11,069 nt of DNA. Origin: Anaerolineae bacterium (lineage in GTDB: Bacteria; Chloroflexota; Anaerolineae; DRVO01). Where the stretch lies: assembly GCA_012719195.1 (NCBI GenBank), contig JAAYAV010000026.1:1-11069 (forward strand), written 5' to 3'. Under the pieces are notes generated by a model, which was given only the letters and a program-made list of their open reading frames with translations, had not been told where the DNA came from and searched no databases. The position numbers and the translations under genes are program-made. Below are positions 1 through 7,357 of the stretch, in pieces (within the stretch, counting starts at the first letter, position 1; the number at the start of each line of letters is the position of its first letter).

Positions 1-446
1 ATGATCTCCATCATGAAGGCGGGATAGGGCTGCGCCTGGAACTCCGCCCCGGTGTCCAGGTTGCGAATGCTTCCAGTGCTCAGCTCCGCCTCGATTCGCT
101 GCCCCGACTGAATGCCCGCTACGGCCTCGGGCGACACCAGAATCGGAAGCCCGATGTTGATGGCGTTGCGGTAGAAGATGCGGGCGTAGCTCTCCGCGAT
201 GACGGCGCTCACTCCGGCCGCCTTGATGGCGATGGGAGCGTGCTCGCGCGATGATCCGCAGCCGAAGTTGGGGCCCGCGACGATGAAGTCGCCCTCCTCC
301 ACCCTCTCGACAAAGGTCGCGTCCAGGTCCTCCATGCAGTGCGCCGCCAACTGGTCCGGATCGGACACGTTGAGGTAGCGCGCCGGGATGATGGCGTCGG
401 TATCCACGTTAGCCCCGTACTTCCACGCCTTACCTTGCAGCTTCAT
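1..446 (-). CDS. leuD: 3-isopropylmalate dehydratase small subunit (partial, 3' end outside window)
   Basis: This is the small (swivel-domain) subunit of isopropylmalate isomerase, which pairs with LeuC to interconvert 2- and 3-isopropylmalate in leucine synthesis. The visible 148 codons begin MKLQGKAWKYGANVDTD and include IIPARYLN and the substrate-loop motif GPNFGCGSSREHAP, hallmarks of the short LeuD/HacB-type subunit. Family members are about 160-170 residues, so only a short C-terminal tail should be missing past position 1. The ATG at 446 overlaps the thrC stop in an ATGA arrangement. A near-perfect Shine-Dalgarno, GGAGGTGA, sits 9 nt upstream inside thrC, indicating translational coupling. 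It is unusual that leuC lies about 2.4 kb upstream, with asd and thrC in between. A related 2-methylmalate or homoaconitate isomerase subunit is possible from sequence alone, but leuA in the same operon argues for leucine synthesis. Confidence 0.95.
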   Translation of the reverse strand, partial: MKLQGKAWKYGANVDTDAIIPARYLNVSDPDQLAAHCMEDLDATFVERVEEGDFIVAGPNFGCGSSREHAPIAIKAAGVSAVIAESYARIFYRNAINIGLPILVSPEAVAGIQSGQRIEAELSTGSIRNLDTGAEFQAQPYPAFMMEI

Positions 447-1789
447 CTGGCTCTTTCACCTCCCTGGGCAAGCACGCGATCGAGGGCGTGCATGACAGCA
501 TCGTAGCTGGCCTCGAGCTCGATGGGCCGGTTCGCGAACCGTGACTCGACGCCGGACAGCGTGTTCTGATGGTAACCGACCTTGAAGTCAGTGAACTTGA
601 GTCCCTGGGCCGTGCTGACAACGACGACGCGGTCATCGCTGTGGATCTCGCCGCGCTCGACTAACTTGAACAGCACCGCCAAGGCCACCCCCGTGTGCGG
701 GCAGGTGTACATGCCGGTGCGATCGGCCTGTGCCGCCGCCTCCGCCAACTCCTGCTCGGTGGCCTGCTCCACCGCTCCGTCGAACTCGCGCAGCACCTTG
801 ACGGCCCGCTCATAGCTGACCGGGTTTCCGATCTGGATGGCGCTCGCCAGCGTGCGTTGGGCCTGGACCGGCCGGAACTCCCGGAACCCAGTCAGGTAGC
901 TGAGGTAGAGCGGATTGGCTCGCTCGGCCTGGGCGCAGATGAGTCGCGGCAGCTTCGATATGAGTCCCAGCTCCCGCATCATCAGGAAGCCCTTCCCGAT
1001 GGCGCTGACGTTCCCTAGGTTGCCCACCGGGATGATCACGTAGTCGGGCACTTCCCAGTCGAACTGCTGCACCATCTCGATGCCGACGGTCTTCTGGCCC
1101 TCCATGCGGAGCGGGTTCATGGAATTGGCCAGGTAGATGCTCTTGTCCTTGGTAAGGCGCTGCACGATGGCCATGCACCCGTCGAAGTCCGTGTCCAGCG
1201 AGAGCACCACCGCCCCGTTGGCTATGGGCTGCACCAGTTGGCCGGTGGACACCTTATCGCGCGGTAGGAGCACGACAGTGGGAATCCCCGCCGCCGCCCC
1301 GTAGGCGGCCAGCGCTGCCGACGTGTCTCCCGTCGAGGCGCAAGCCACCGCCCGTATGGGAGCGCCGGCCGCGATCATCTGCTTCACGGACGACACCAGC
1401 ACCGTCATACCCAGATCCTTGAACGAGCCGGTGTGGCTGTTGCCGCACAGCTTCACCCACAGATCCGGCACGCCCAACTGCTGGCCCAGCCGCTCCGCCC
1501 AGAAGAGGTTGGTGTGCCCTTCGTACATGGACACCACGCTTTCGTTGTCCACCCAGGGGGCCACCAACTCCTTCTTGCCCCAGACACCGCTGCCATACGG
1601 CCACTCATTAGTGCGCAAGCGCTCGTAGAAGAGGCGCATCCATGCCGCCGGCGAGCGGCGCTTGAGCTGCTCCATGTCATGCTCGACGTCGAGGAGACCG
1701 CCGCAGTCCTCACACTGGTAGACGACCGTGTCAACCGGATAGGTACGACCGCAGCCCCTCACACATTCCAGCCAGGCCCGGTATGCCAC
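443..1789 (-). CDS. thrC: Threonine synthase with N-terminal cysteine knuckle
   Basis: This PLP enzyme converts O-phospho-L-homoserine to threonine. The 448-residue product is a fold-type II PLP protein. SHTGSFKDLG carries the Schiff-base lysine (about K124), ACASTGDTSAALAAYGAAAG is the phosphate and cofactor region, and PVGNLGNVSA is the second glycine-rich PLP loop. The N-terminus has Cys9/Cys13 and Cys26/Cys29 in a CxxxC...CxxC arrangement, likely a small zinc-ribbon-like knuckle seen in some ThrC subfamilies. The start is GTG at 1789, supported by AGGAG 8 nt upstream. The gene follows asd after 13 bp, and its TGA overlaps the leuD ATG. Its place in a branched-chain operon fits threonine as the isoleucine precursor. 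Threonine deaminase is a relative, but the SHTGSFKD motif, the knuckle and the length favour ThrC. Confidence 0.93.
   Translation of the reverse strand: MAYRAWLECVRGCGRTYPVDTVVYQCEDCGGLLDVEHDMEQLKRRSPAAWMRLFYERLRTNEWPYGSGVWGKKELVAPWVDNESVVSMYEGHTNLFWAERLGQQLGVPDLWVKLCGNSHTGSFKDLGMTVLVSSVKQMIAAGAPIRAVACASTGDTSAALAAYGAAAGIPTVVLLPRDKVSTGQLVQPIANGAVVLSLDTDFDGCMAIVQRLTKDKSIYLANSMNPLRMEGQKTVGIEMVQQFDWEVPDYVIIPVGNLGNVSAIGKGFLMMRELGLISKLPRLICAQAERANPLYLSYLTGFREFRPVQAQRTLASAIQIGNPVSYERAVKVLREFDGAVEQATEQELAEAAAQADRTGMYTCPHTGVALAVLFKLVERGEIHSDDRVVVVSTAQGLKFTDFKVGYHQNTLSGVESRFANRPIELEASYDAVMHALDRVLAQGGERAR
456..463 (-). promoter_or_regulatory. Strong ribosome-binding site of leuD
   Basis: The minus strand reads GGAGGTGA, an eight-base match to the anti-Shine-Dalgarno core, 9 nt before the leuD ATG. 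It lies inside the last codons of thrC. It fixes the leuD start at 446 and supports efficient independent initiation at a gene separated from its partner leuC. Confidence 0.8.
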
Positions 1790-1802
1790 GCTGTCTGCTC
1801 CT

Positions 1803-2819
1803 CTACCTCAGGCCCATCTCGATCATCTTCTCGGCGATCTGCACCGCGTTGAGGGCGGCGCCTTTGCGGATGTTGTCCGCCACCACCCACATGTCGAGCG
1901 CGTTTTCAGCGCTGGGATCCTGACGCACTCGGCCCACTAGCACCTCGTCCCGGCCAGTACAGAGCCTGGGGGTGGGGTAGACGGCCTCGGCCGGATTGTC
2001 AACGACCAGGATGCCGGGAGTCTCAGAAAGAAGCCGTCGTGCCTCATCGGGAGAGAGCGGGCGCTCGAACTGCACGTTGATCGCCTCACTGTGTCCGCTG
2101 AACACCGGCACCCGCACGCAGGTCGCTGTGATCGCCATCTCCGGCGCGTCCAGGATCTTGCGCGTCTCCTTGATCATCTTGATCTCTTCGCCGTAGTAGC
2201 CAGGGTACTCGTCCCTAAGGCTCGAGATGTGCGGGAAGCAGTTGAAGGCGATCGTGTGCGGGTAGACTCTAGGCTCCACCGGCTCACCGCGCAGCGACAC
2301 CGCAATCTGCTCAAGCAGCTCGTCGACGGCCGCCTTCCCGGTGCCCGAAACCGCCTGGTAGGTGCTCACGACCACACGCTTGATGCCCGCCGCGCGGTGC
2401 AGCGGGGCCAGCGCCGCCACCATCTGGATGGTGGAGCAGTTCGGGTTAGCGACCAGTCCCTGGTGGGACCGCAGCGCCTCTGGGTTCACCTCCGGCACCA
2501 CAAGCGGCGCCCGCGGGTCCATGCGGAAGTCGTCACCGTTGTCGATCACCAGCGCGCCGGCCTCCACCGCCTTCCATCCCCACTCTCGGGAAGCGCCGCG
2601 GGCCCCCTCTGTACCAGCGAAGAAGGCAAAGTCCACCCCATGGAGCCGCTCCATGCTGGTAGCGCTGACCCAGTAGGTGTTGCCGTCGATGTCCTCCTCA
2701 CGGTCGCGGGTGGCCATCACGCGCAGCTCGGACATGGGGAAGTCCCGTTCCTTGAGAACGCGCACTATCTCCGTGCCGACCAAGCCGATACCAACTAGGG
2801 CAACGACGTACCGCTTCAT
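1803..2819 (-). CDS. asd: Aspartate-semialdehyde dehydrogenase
   Basis: This enzyme reduces L-aspartyl-4-phosphate to aspartate semialdehyde with NADPH, the branch point to threonine, methionine and lysine. The 338-residue product (counted from the ATG) has an N-terminal Rossmann region with VGIGLVG, the catalytic cysteine in ANPNCSTIQM (about C128), the VSTYQAVSGTG loop, and the active-site histidine in PVFSGHSEA (about H243). The glycine loop reads G-I-G-L-V-G rather than the common GATGxVG, a mild deviation. Two starts are possible: GTG at 2825, overlapping the leuC stop as GTGA, or ATG at 2819. AGGAG lies only 2 nt before the GTG but 8 nt before the ATG, so the ATG is preferred. The gene sits between leuC and thrC. 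Homologous N-acetylglutamyl-phosphate reductase is excluded by the ASADH-type motifs. Confidence 0.93.
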   Translation of the reverse strand: MKRYVVALVGIGLVGTEIVRVLKERDFPMSELRVMATRDREEDIDGNTYWVSATSMERLHGVDFAFFAGTEGARGASREWGWKAVEAGALVIDNGDDFRMDPRAPLVVPEVNPEALRSHQGLVANPNCSTIQMVAALAPLHRAAGIKRVVVSTYQAVSGTGKAAVDELLEQIAVSLRGEPVEPRVYPHTIAFNCFPHISSLRDEYPGYYGEEIKMIKETRKILDAPEMAITATCVRVPVFSGHSEAINVQFERPLSPDEARRLLSETPGILVVDNPAEAVYPTPRLCTGRDEVLVGRVRQDPSAENALDMWVVADNIRKGAALNAVQIAEKMIEMGLR

Positions 2820-2821
2820 GC

Positions 2822-4081
2822 TCACAGCTCCTGAGGAATGCCTATGCGACCAAGCACAGCCGAGGCGGCGGCAACAGCCGGCCCAGCCAGATACACCTCA
2901 CTCGTGCGCGCGCCCATCCGGCCCACGAAGTTGCGGTTGGTGGTGGAGACGCACTTCTCCCCCTCGGCCAAGATGCCCATGTGCCCGCCGAGGCACGGTC
3001 CACAGGTGGGAGTGCTTACTACGGCTCCCGCCTCAACCAAGGCCTCGACGAGGCCCTCGCGCACGGACTGGAGGTAGATGTCCTGCGTGGCCGGTATGAC
3101 GATGCAGCGCACGTAGGGGTGCACCTTCCGCCCGCGCATCAGCTCCGCTGCCACCCGGATGTCCTCGATGCGGCCGTTAGTGCACGACCCGATCACCGCT
3201 TGGTCAATCGCGACCGAGCTCAGCTCGGCGGCCGGAGCGGTGTTGCTGGGCAGGTGCGGCCGCGACACAGTCAGGGGGATGTCCTGAGCCCGATAGTGCT
3301 TCACGTCCACGTACACGGCGTCCGGATCACTGGCGTACACCATGCAGGGCCTCTGCGTCCGGCCCTTGACGTAGTCAACCGTGGTTTGGTCCACGGCGAA
3401 CATGCCCGCCTTTCCGCCCGCTTCAATCGCCATGTTGGCCATGGTGAGGCGGCCGTCCATGCTTAGCGACTCGATGGCGGAGCCGCGAAACTCCATGGCG
3501 CGGTACAGGGCCCCGTCCACCCCAACGTCGCCGATGGTGTGGAGAATGAGGTCCTTGCCGCCGACCCACGGCTGCAGTTCGCCTTCGATCACGACGAGCA
3601 TGGACTCGGGCACGCGCATCCAGATGCGCCCGGTCGCCATGGCCACGGCGATGTCAGTAGAGCCCATGCCGGTGGCGAAGGCGCCCAGCGCTCCATAGGT
3701 ACAAGTGTGCGAGTCCGCGCCGACCACCACCTCACCCGGCAGAACCAGGCCCTGCTCCGGCAGGAGGGCGTGCTCGATGCCGACGCGGCCCACGTCGTAG
3801 AAGTTGGGAATGTCCTGGCCGCGGGCGAACTCGCGCACCAGCTTGCACTGCTGCGCCGAGTTGATGTCCTTGTTGGGCGTGAAATGGTCACACACCAGGG
3901 ATACCTTGGCCGGGTCGAACACCCGATCCACCCCAATGCGGCCGAACTCCCTGATGGCGATGGGCGCGGTGATGTCGTTGGCTAGCACCATGTCCACGCT
4001 CGCCTCGACGAACTCGCCCGCCTGCACCTCTTGGCGCCCGCTGTGGGCTGCCAGGATCTTCTCCGATATCGTCCTTCCCAT
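2822..4081 (-). CDS. leuC: 3-isopropylmalate dehydratase large subunit
   Basis: This is the catalytic [4Fe-4S] subunit of isopropylmalate isomerase in leucine synthesis, an aconitase-family protein. The 419-residue length matches the shorter LeuC/HacA-type subunit rather than the about 465-residue enterobacterial form. Visible motifs are VCDHFTPNKD, VVGADSHTCTYGALGAFATG (substrate binding), IGSCTNGR (cluster Cys300) and TCGPCLGGH (cluster Cys360 and Cys363). The ATG at 4081 is preceded by GGAAGG at 5 nt. A 64-bp gap containing a strong hairpin separates it from leuA. Its TGA overlaps the alternative GTG start of asd. Its partner leuD is displaced downstream of thrC. Homoaconitase or methylmalate isomerase are sequence relatives; linkage to leuA supports LeuC. 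Confidence 0.95.
   Translation of the reverse strand: MGRTISEKILAAHSGRQEVQAGEFVEASVDMVLANDITAPIAIREFGRIGVDRVFDPAKVSLVCDHFTPNKDINSAQQCKLVREFARGQDIPNFYDVGRVGIEHALLPEQGLVLPGEVVVGADSHTCTYGALGAFATGMGSTDIAVAMATGRIWMRVPESMLVVIEGELQPWVGGKDLILHTIGDVGVDGALYRAMEFRGSAIESLSMDGRLTMANMAIEAGGKAGMFAVDQTTVDYVKGRTQRPCMVYASDPDAVYVDVKHYRAQDIPLTVSRPHLPSNTAPAAELSSVAIDQAVIGSCTNGRIEDIRVAAELMRGRKVHPYVRCIVIPATQDIYLQSVREGLVEALVEAGAVVSTPTCGPCLGGHMGILAEGEKCVSTTNRNFVGRMGARTSEVYLAGPAVAAASAVLGRIGIPQEL
2828..2832 (-). promoter_or_regulatory. Ribosome-binding site deciding the asd start
   Basis: AGGAG on the minus strand lies in the last codons of leuC. Its distance is 2 nt to the in-frame GTG at 2825 and 8 nt to the ATG at 2819. 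Only the latter is a normal spacing, so it argues for the downstream ATG. Confidence 0.65.
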
Positions 4082-4113
4082 GCTCGCCTTCCAGCCCCCT
4101 GGAGTGAACTTGA

Positions 4114-4139
4114 GACCGGCGGGCGTGAACCCGCCGGTC
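4114..4139. repeat. Perfect 10-bp inverted repeat between leuA and leuC
   Basis: The arms at 4114-4123 and 4130-4139 are perfectly complementary and GC-rich (gaccggcggg / cccgccggtc), separated by 6 nt (cgtgaa). It begins 6 nt after the leuA stop on the transcribed strand. No T-run follows on the minus strand, so it does not look like a standard intrinsic terminator. It may be an mRNA stability or processing element, or a weak or Rho-assisted pause that sets leuA against leuC levels. Confidence 0.7.
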
Positions 4140-4145
4140 GGTACC

Positions 4146-5732
4146 TCAGCCTGTGACTGCCGGCGCCTTGCCGGTGTTGCTCGGCTGGCGGCGCGCGGCC
4201 AGCAACTTGTTCAGGGCGGTGATGTAGGCCTTGGCGCTCGCCACCAGTATGTCTGTGTCGGCACCGCGGCCGCTGTAGACACGCACCCTTGTACCTCCGT
4301 CCGAACTCGGCACCTCGGCCTGGATGCGGATGATCACACGACCCACAGCATCGATGCCCTCGGTCACCGACTGGACGGTGAACTCGATGAGCTCGTTCTT
4401 CTCCTGCACGATGCGGTTGATGGCCCGGTACACCGCGTCCACCGGGCCGGTACCGAGGTCGGCGTCCTGCATCTCCCCGTCGGGCCCGCTCAGGCGCACC
4501 GTTGCCGTCGGGATGCTGTGGTCGCCACAGGTGATCTGCACCTGCTCCAACCGGTAGATCTCTTCGGGGTGGTAGAGCTCATCCTCAATCAGCACCTCAA
4601 TGTCGGCGTCGCCCACCACCTTCTTCTTGTCCGACAGCTCCTTGAAGCGGGCAAACACCTGGTCCGCCTGAGCGTCGGTCAGCTCATACCCTAGGGCTGC
4701 CACGTGCGCCCGGAAGGCGTTGCGTCCCGAATGCTTGCCGAGCACCAGCGTGCTCTGGCCGAGCCCCACGGACTCCGGCGTCATGATCTCGTAGGTCATC
4801 CGATTGCGCAGCACCCCCGCCTGGTGAATGCCCGACTCGTGGGCAAAGGCGTTGGCGCCCACAATGGCCTTGTTGGGTTGGATGCGGAAGTTGGTGTAGC
4901 GTGAGACCATCTGGCTGGTGAAGTGGATCTGCTCGGTCACCACGTCGGTATGGCAGCCGAACTCGCTCGGGCGGGTTCGGAGCGCCATGACGATCTCTTC
5001 CAGAGCGGCGTTGCCGGCCCGCTCGCCGATGCCGTTGACGGTACACTCCACCTGCCGTGCGCCCTGCCTCACCGCCATCAGCGAGTTGGCAGTCGCCACG
5101 CCGAGGTCGTTGTGGCAGTGCACCGAAATGATGCACTTGTCGATGCCGCGCACGTTCTCCCGGATCCCCTTGATGAGGGCGCCAAACTCATCCGGCATGC
5201 AGTAGCCGGTGGTGTCGGGGATGTTGAGGGTAGTAGCGCCGGACTCGATTACCGCCTCGAGGACCTGGTACAGGTACTCTGGGTCCGCGCGGCCCGCGTC
5301 CTCCGGCGAGAACTCCACGTCCACGCACAGGCTACGCGCGTATGCCACCATATCGCGAGCCGTTCTCAGCGCCTGCTCGCGCGTCATGCGCAGCTTGTGC
5401 TCGAGGTGGATGTCGGATGTCCCGATGAAAGTGTGGATTCGGGGCCGAGCCGCGTTGCGGACCGCCTCCCAGCAGCGGTCAATGTCACCCGCGACCGTAC
5501 GCGCCAAGCCACACACAATCGGCCCCTCGAGCTCCACCGCGATCTGGCGCACAGCGGCCAGATCACCCGGTGAAGCCGCCGGAAAGCCGGCCTCTATGAC
5601 GTCAACGTTGAGGCGCGCCAGTTGGCGGGCGACATCGAGCTTCTCCTCGATGGTCATGGTCGCCCCCGGAGACTGCTCCCCATCTCGCAGGGTGGTGTCG
5701 AAGATGATGACTTTCTCGCTTTCTACGCTCAC
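4146..5732 (-). CDS. leuA: 2-isopropylmalate synthase
   Basis: This enzyme condenses acetyl-CoA with 2-oxoisovalerate, the committed step of leucine synthesis. The 528-residue product has a DRE-TIM metallolyase barrel starting FDTTLRDGEQSPG (metal Asp17), metal ligands in SVHCHNDLG (H205 and H207), NGIGERAGNAALEE, and HESGIHQAG. After a linker there is a C-terminal regulatory domain (roughly residues 395-515) ending with the SGRGADTDILVASAKAY segment, typical of leucine feedback-sensitive type-1 LeuA. The start is GTG at 5732, with GGGAGG 5 nt upstream inside a small hairpin. The gene lies 118 bp after ilvC and 64 bp before leuC. Citramalate synthase is the main alternative, but the full-length LeuA pattern and the leuCD linkage favour isopropylmalate synthase. 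Confidence 0.94.
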   Translation of the reverse strand: MSVESEKVIIFDTTLRDGEQSPGATMTIEEKLDVARQLARLNVDVIEAGFPAASPGDLAAVRQIAVELEGPIVCGLARTVAGDIDRCWEAVRNAARPRIHTFIGTSDIHLEHKLRMTREQALRTARDMVAYARSLCVDVEFSPEDAGRADPEYLYQVLEAVIESGATTLNIPDTTGYCMPDEFGALIKGIRENVRGIDKCIISVHCHNDLGVATANSLMAVRQGARQVECTVNGIGERAGNAALEEIVMALRTRPSEFGCHTDVVTEQIHFTSQMVSRYTNFRIQPNKAIVGANAFAHESGIHQAGVLRNRMTYEIMTPESVGLGQSTLVLGKHSGRNAFRAHVAALGYELTDAQADQVFARFKELSDKKKVVGDADIEVLIEDELYHPEEIYRLEQVQITCGDHSIPTATVRLSGPDGEMQDADLGTGPVDAVYRAINRIVQEKNELIEFTVQSVTEGIDAVGRVIIRIQAEVPSSDGGTRVRVYSGRGADTDILVASAKAYITALNKLLAARRQPSNTGKAPAVTG

Positions 5733-5754
5733 TACTGCCTCCCGTCCTGCAGTA
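5733..5754 (-). promoter_or_regulatory. Hairpin enclosing the leuA ribosome-binding site
   Basis: On the minus strand a perfect 6-bp inverted repeat, TACTGC / GCAGTA, flanks a 10-nt loop. Most of the GGGAGG Shine-Dalgarno lies in this loop, and the repeat directly abuts the leuA GTG. It could modulate leuA initiation. The stem is short, so a role is only inferred. The rest of the 118-bp ilvC-leuA gap shows no clear promoter, terminator or leader peptide. Confidence 0.4.
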
Positions 5755-5850
5755 CGTCACACGAACCATGCCGGAACCGTTCAGAGTAAGTTCAGCAAGG
5801 CCGTCGTCCAGCGACACCACCCCCTTTCGTCTAGTGCCTCTCTCGTTCCC

Positions 5851-6849
5851 CTACTTGCGCTTCTTCAACCAGGGCATCATGTCGCGCAGTTCGGCGCCGA
5901 CTTCCTCGATGGGGTGTTCGGCCTCGAGCCGCCGCATGGCGAGGAAGGAGGGCCGCCCGGCCATGTTCTCCAGAATCCACTCGCGGGCAAAGCTGCCGTC
6001 CTGAATCTCGGCCAGCATCTGCCGCATCTCGTCTCGGGTGTCCTCCGTGATGACGCGCGGGCCGCCTACGTAATCGCCATATTCGGCGGTGTCGCTGACC
6101 GAATAGCGCATGTAGCCCAGGCCGCCCTGGTACATGAGGTCCACGATGAGCTTGAGCTCGTGGAGGCACTCGAAGTAGGCGATCTCCGGCTGGTACCCGG
6201 CCTCAAGGAGCGTCTCAAACCCGGCCTTGACCAGGGCCGAGACCCCGCCGCAGAGCACGGCCTGCTCCCCGAAGAGGTCGGTCTCAGTCTCCTCGGCGAA
6301 GGTGGTCTCAATGACGCCGGCGCGAGTCGAGCCCAAGCCCTTGGCATAGGCCATCGCCATCTGGCGCGCCTGACCGGAGAAGTCTTGGTACACCGCCAGC
6401 AGGGCCGGTACGCCGCCGCCCTCGGTGTAGACTTGCCGCATCATGTGTCCCGGGCTCTTGGGCGCGATCATGCTCACGTCCACGTCTTCCGGCGGGTTGA
6501 TCTGGTTGAAGTGGATGTTAAAGCCATGGGCGAACATCAGCGTCTTGCCCTCAGTGAGGTTGGGCGCGATGTCCTTCTCGTACACCGATCGCTGCACCTG
6601 ATCGGGCACGAGCATCATGATGACGTCCGCCTCAGCGGCGGCAGCGGCGGTGTCGAGCACCCGCAGGCCTGCCTTCTCCGCCTCAGCACGAGAGCGACTG
6701 CCGGCGTACAGACCAACCCGCACGTCGAGGCCGCTGTCCTGCAGGTTGAGGGCATGGGCGTGGCCTTGGCTGCCGTAGCCTATGATGGCGATCTTCTTGC
6801 CCTTCAGCAGCCCCAGATCAGCATCGGAATCGTAGAACATGGTTGCCAT
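5851..6849 (-). CDS. ilvC: Ketol-acid reductoisomerase, class I
   Basis: This enzyme carries out Mg2+-dependent isomerisation and NADPH reduction of 2-acetolactate or 2-aceto-2-hydroxybutyrate to the dihydroxy acids. The 332-residue product is a short class I KARI. The Rossmann loop is GYGSQGHAHA (about residues 24-33). The cofactor loop AGSRSRAEA has serines (S51, S53) typical of NADPH preference. APKSPGH is near 129-135. The metal and catalytic acids D191 and E195 lie in DLFGEQAVLCGG, and E227 and E231 in ECLHELK. The knotted C-terminal helical domain ends in LKKRK. The ATG at 6849 is preceded by a perfect AGGAGG at 6 nt. ilvN ends 37 bp upstream. The product feeds IlvD, encoded first in the operon. 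Confidence 0.97.
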   Translation of the reverse strand: MATMFYDSDADLGLLKGKKIAIIGYGSQGHAHALNLQDSGLDVRVGLYAGSRSRAEAEKAGLRVLDTAAAAAEADVIMMLVPDQVQRSVYEKDIAPNLTEGKTLMFAHGFNIHFNQINPPEDVDVSMIAPKSPGHMMRQVYTEGGGVPALLAVYQDFSGQARQMAMAYAKGLGSTRAGVIETTFAEETETDLFGEQAVLCGGVSALVKAGFETLLEAGYQPEIAYFECLHELKLIVDLMYQGGLGYMRYSVSDTAEYGDYVGGPRVITEDTRDEMRQMLAEIQDGSFAREWILENMAGRPSFLAMRRLEAEHPIEEVGAELRDMMPWLKKRK

Positions 6850-6886
6850 GGAGAACCTCCTCGGTCTTCCGTTCGCTTAGACTCGG

Positions 6887-7357
6887 CTATCCTCGCGCTA
6901 AGGCGACGACGCCGGTTCGCGTCAGTTCCTGCACCCCGTAGGGTCGGAGCAGCTCCAGCAGAGACTCGATCTTGTCTTCGGTGCCGGTGATCTCCACGAT
7001 CAAGGAGTCCGACGACACGTCCACGATGTTGGCGCGGAAGATGCTGGCCAGCCCGATTACCTCCGAGCGGTTGGCCGGAGTCGCGTGCACCTTGACCAAC
7101 GCCAGCTCGCGAGACACGCTGCTGCCGTTTAGATCGAACACCTTGGTGACATTCACCAGTTTGTGGAGCTGCTTGGCGACCTGCTCCAAGGTCTTGTCGT
7201 CGCCCTGCACCACCACCGTCATGCGGGAGATGCCTTCCGCCTCGCTATGCCCAACGGCCAGGCTGTCGATGTTGAAGCCCCGGCGGCGGAACAGGCTCGC
7301 CACCCGGTTGAGGACGCCGGGCCTATCCTCCATCAGCGCCACTATGGTGTGTCGCAT
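6887..7357 (-). CDS. ilvN: Acetolactate synthase small (regulatory) subunit
   Basis: This regulatory subunit of acetohydroxyacid synthase enhances activity and confers valine feedback inhibition. The 156-residue length is normal for the IlvH/IlvN group. The N-terminus RHTIVALMEDRPGVLNRVA is a typical ACT-domain start, followed by RRGFNIDSLAVG. The second, C-terminal domain includes ELALVKVHA and SLIVEITG. The ATG overlaps the ilvB TAA by one base (TAATG), with GGAGGAGG 7 nt upstream inside ilvB, so translation is likely coupled to give stoichiometric subunits. ilvC follows after 37 bp. The symbol ilvH is equally used for this family. Confidence 0.95.
   Translation of the reverse strand: MRHTIVALMEDRPGVLNRVASLFRRRGFNIDSLAVGHSEAEGISRMTVVVQGDDKTLEQVAKQLHKLVNVTKVFDLNGSSVSRELALVKVHATPANRSEVIGLASIFRANIVDVSSDSLIVEITGTEDKIESLLELLRPYGVQELTRTGVVALARG

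Noticed and set aside
2091..2798. 235-codon open frame on the plus strand opposite asd
   Set aside because: It is antisense to a clearly coding gene. The His/Arg/Asp-rich composition is typical of a mirror frame, and there is no recognisable domain.
5760..5800. Short direct repeat TGAAC...TGAAC and GAACGGTTC palindrome upstream of leuA
   Set aside because: The units are only five and nine bases long, with no matching -35/-10 pair. This is not enough to call an operator or promoter.
5602..5820. Small ORF in the ilvC-leuA gap running into leuA in another frame
   Set aside because: It has no cluster of branched-chain codons, overlaps leuA out of frame, and has no terminator partner, so it is not a credible leader peptide or gene.
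5209..6990. 593-codon open frame on the plus strand
   Set aside because: It is antisense to leuA, ilvC and the end of ilvN, which have full family motifs. Its composition is repetitive in Ser/Arg/Val/His as expected of GC-rich shadows, and no known motif was recognised.
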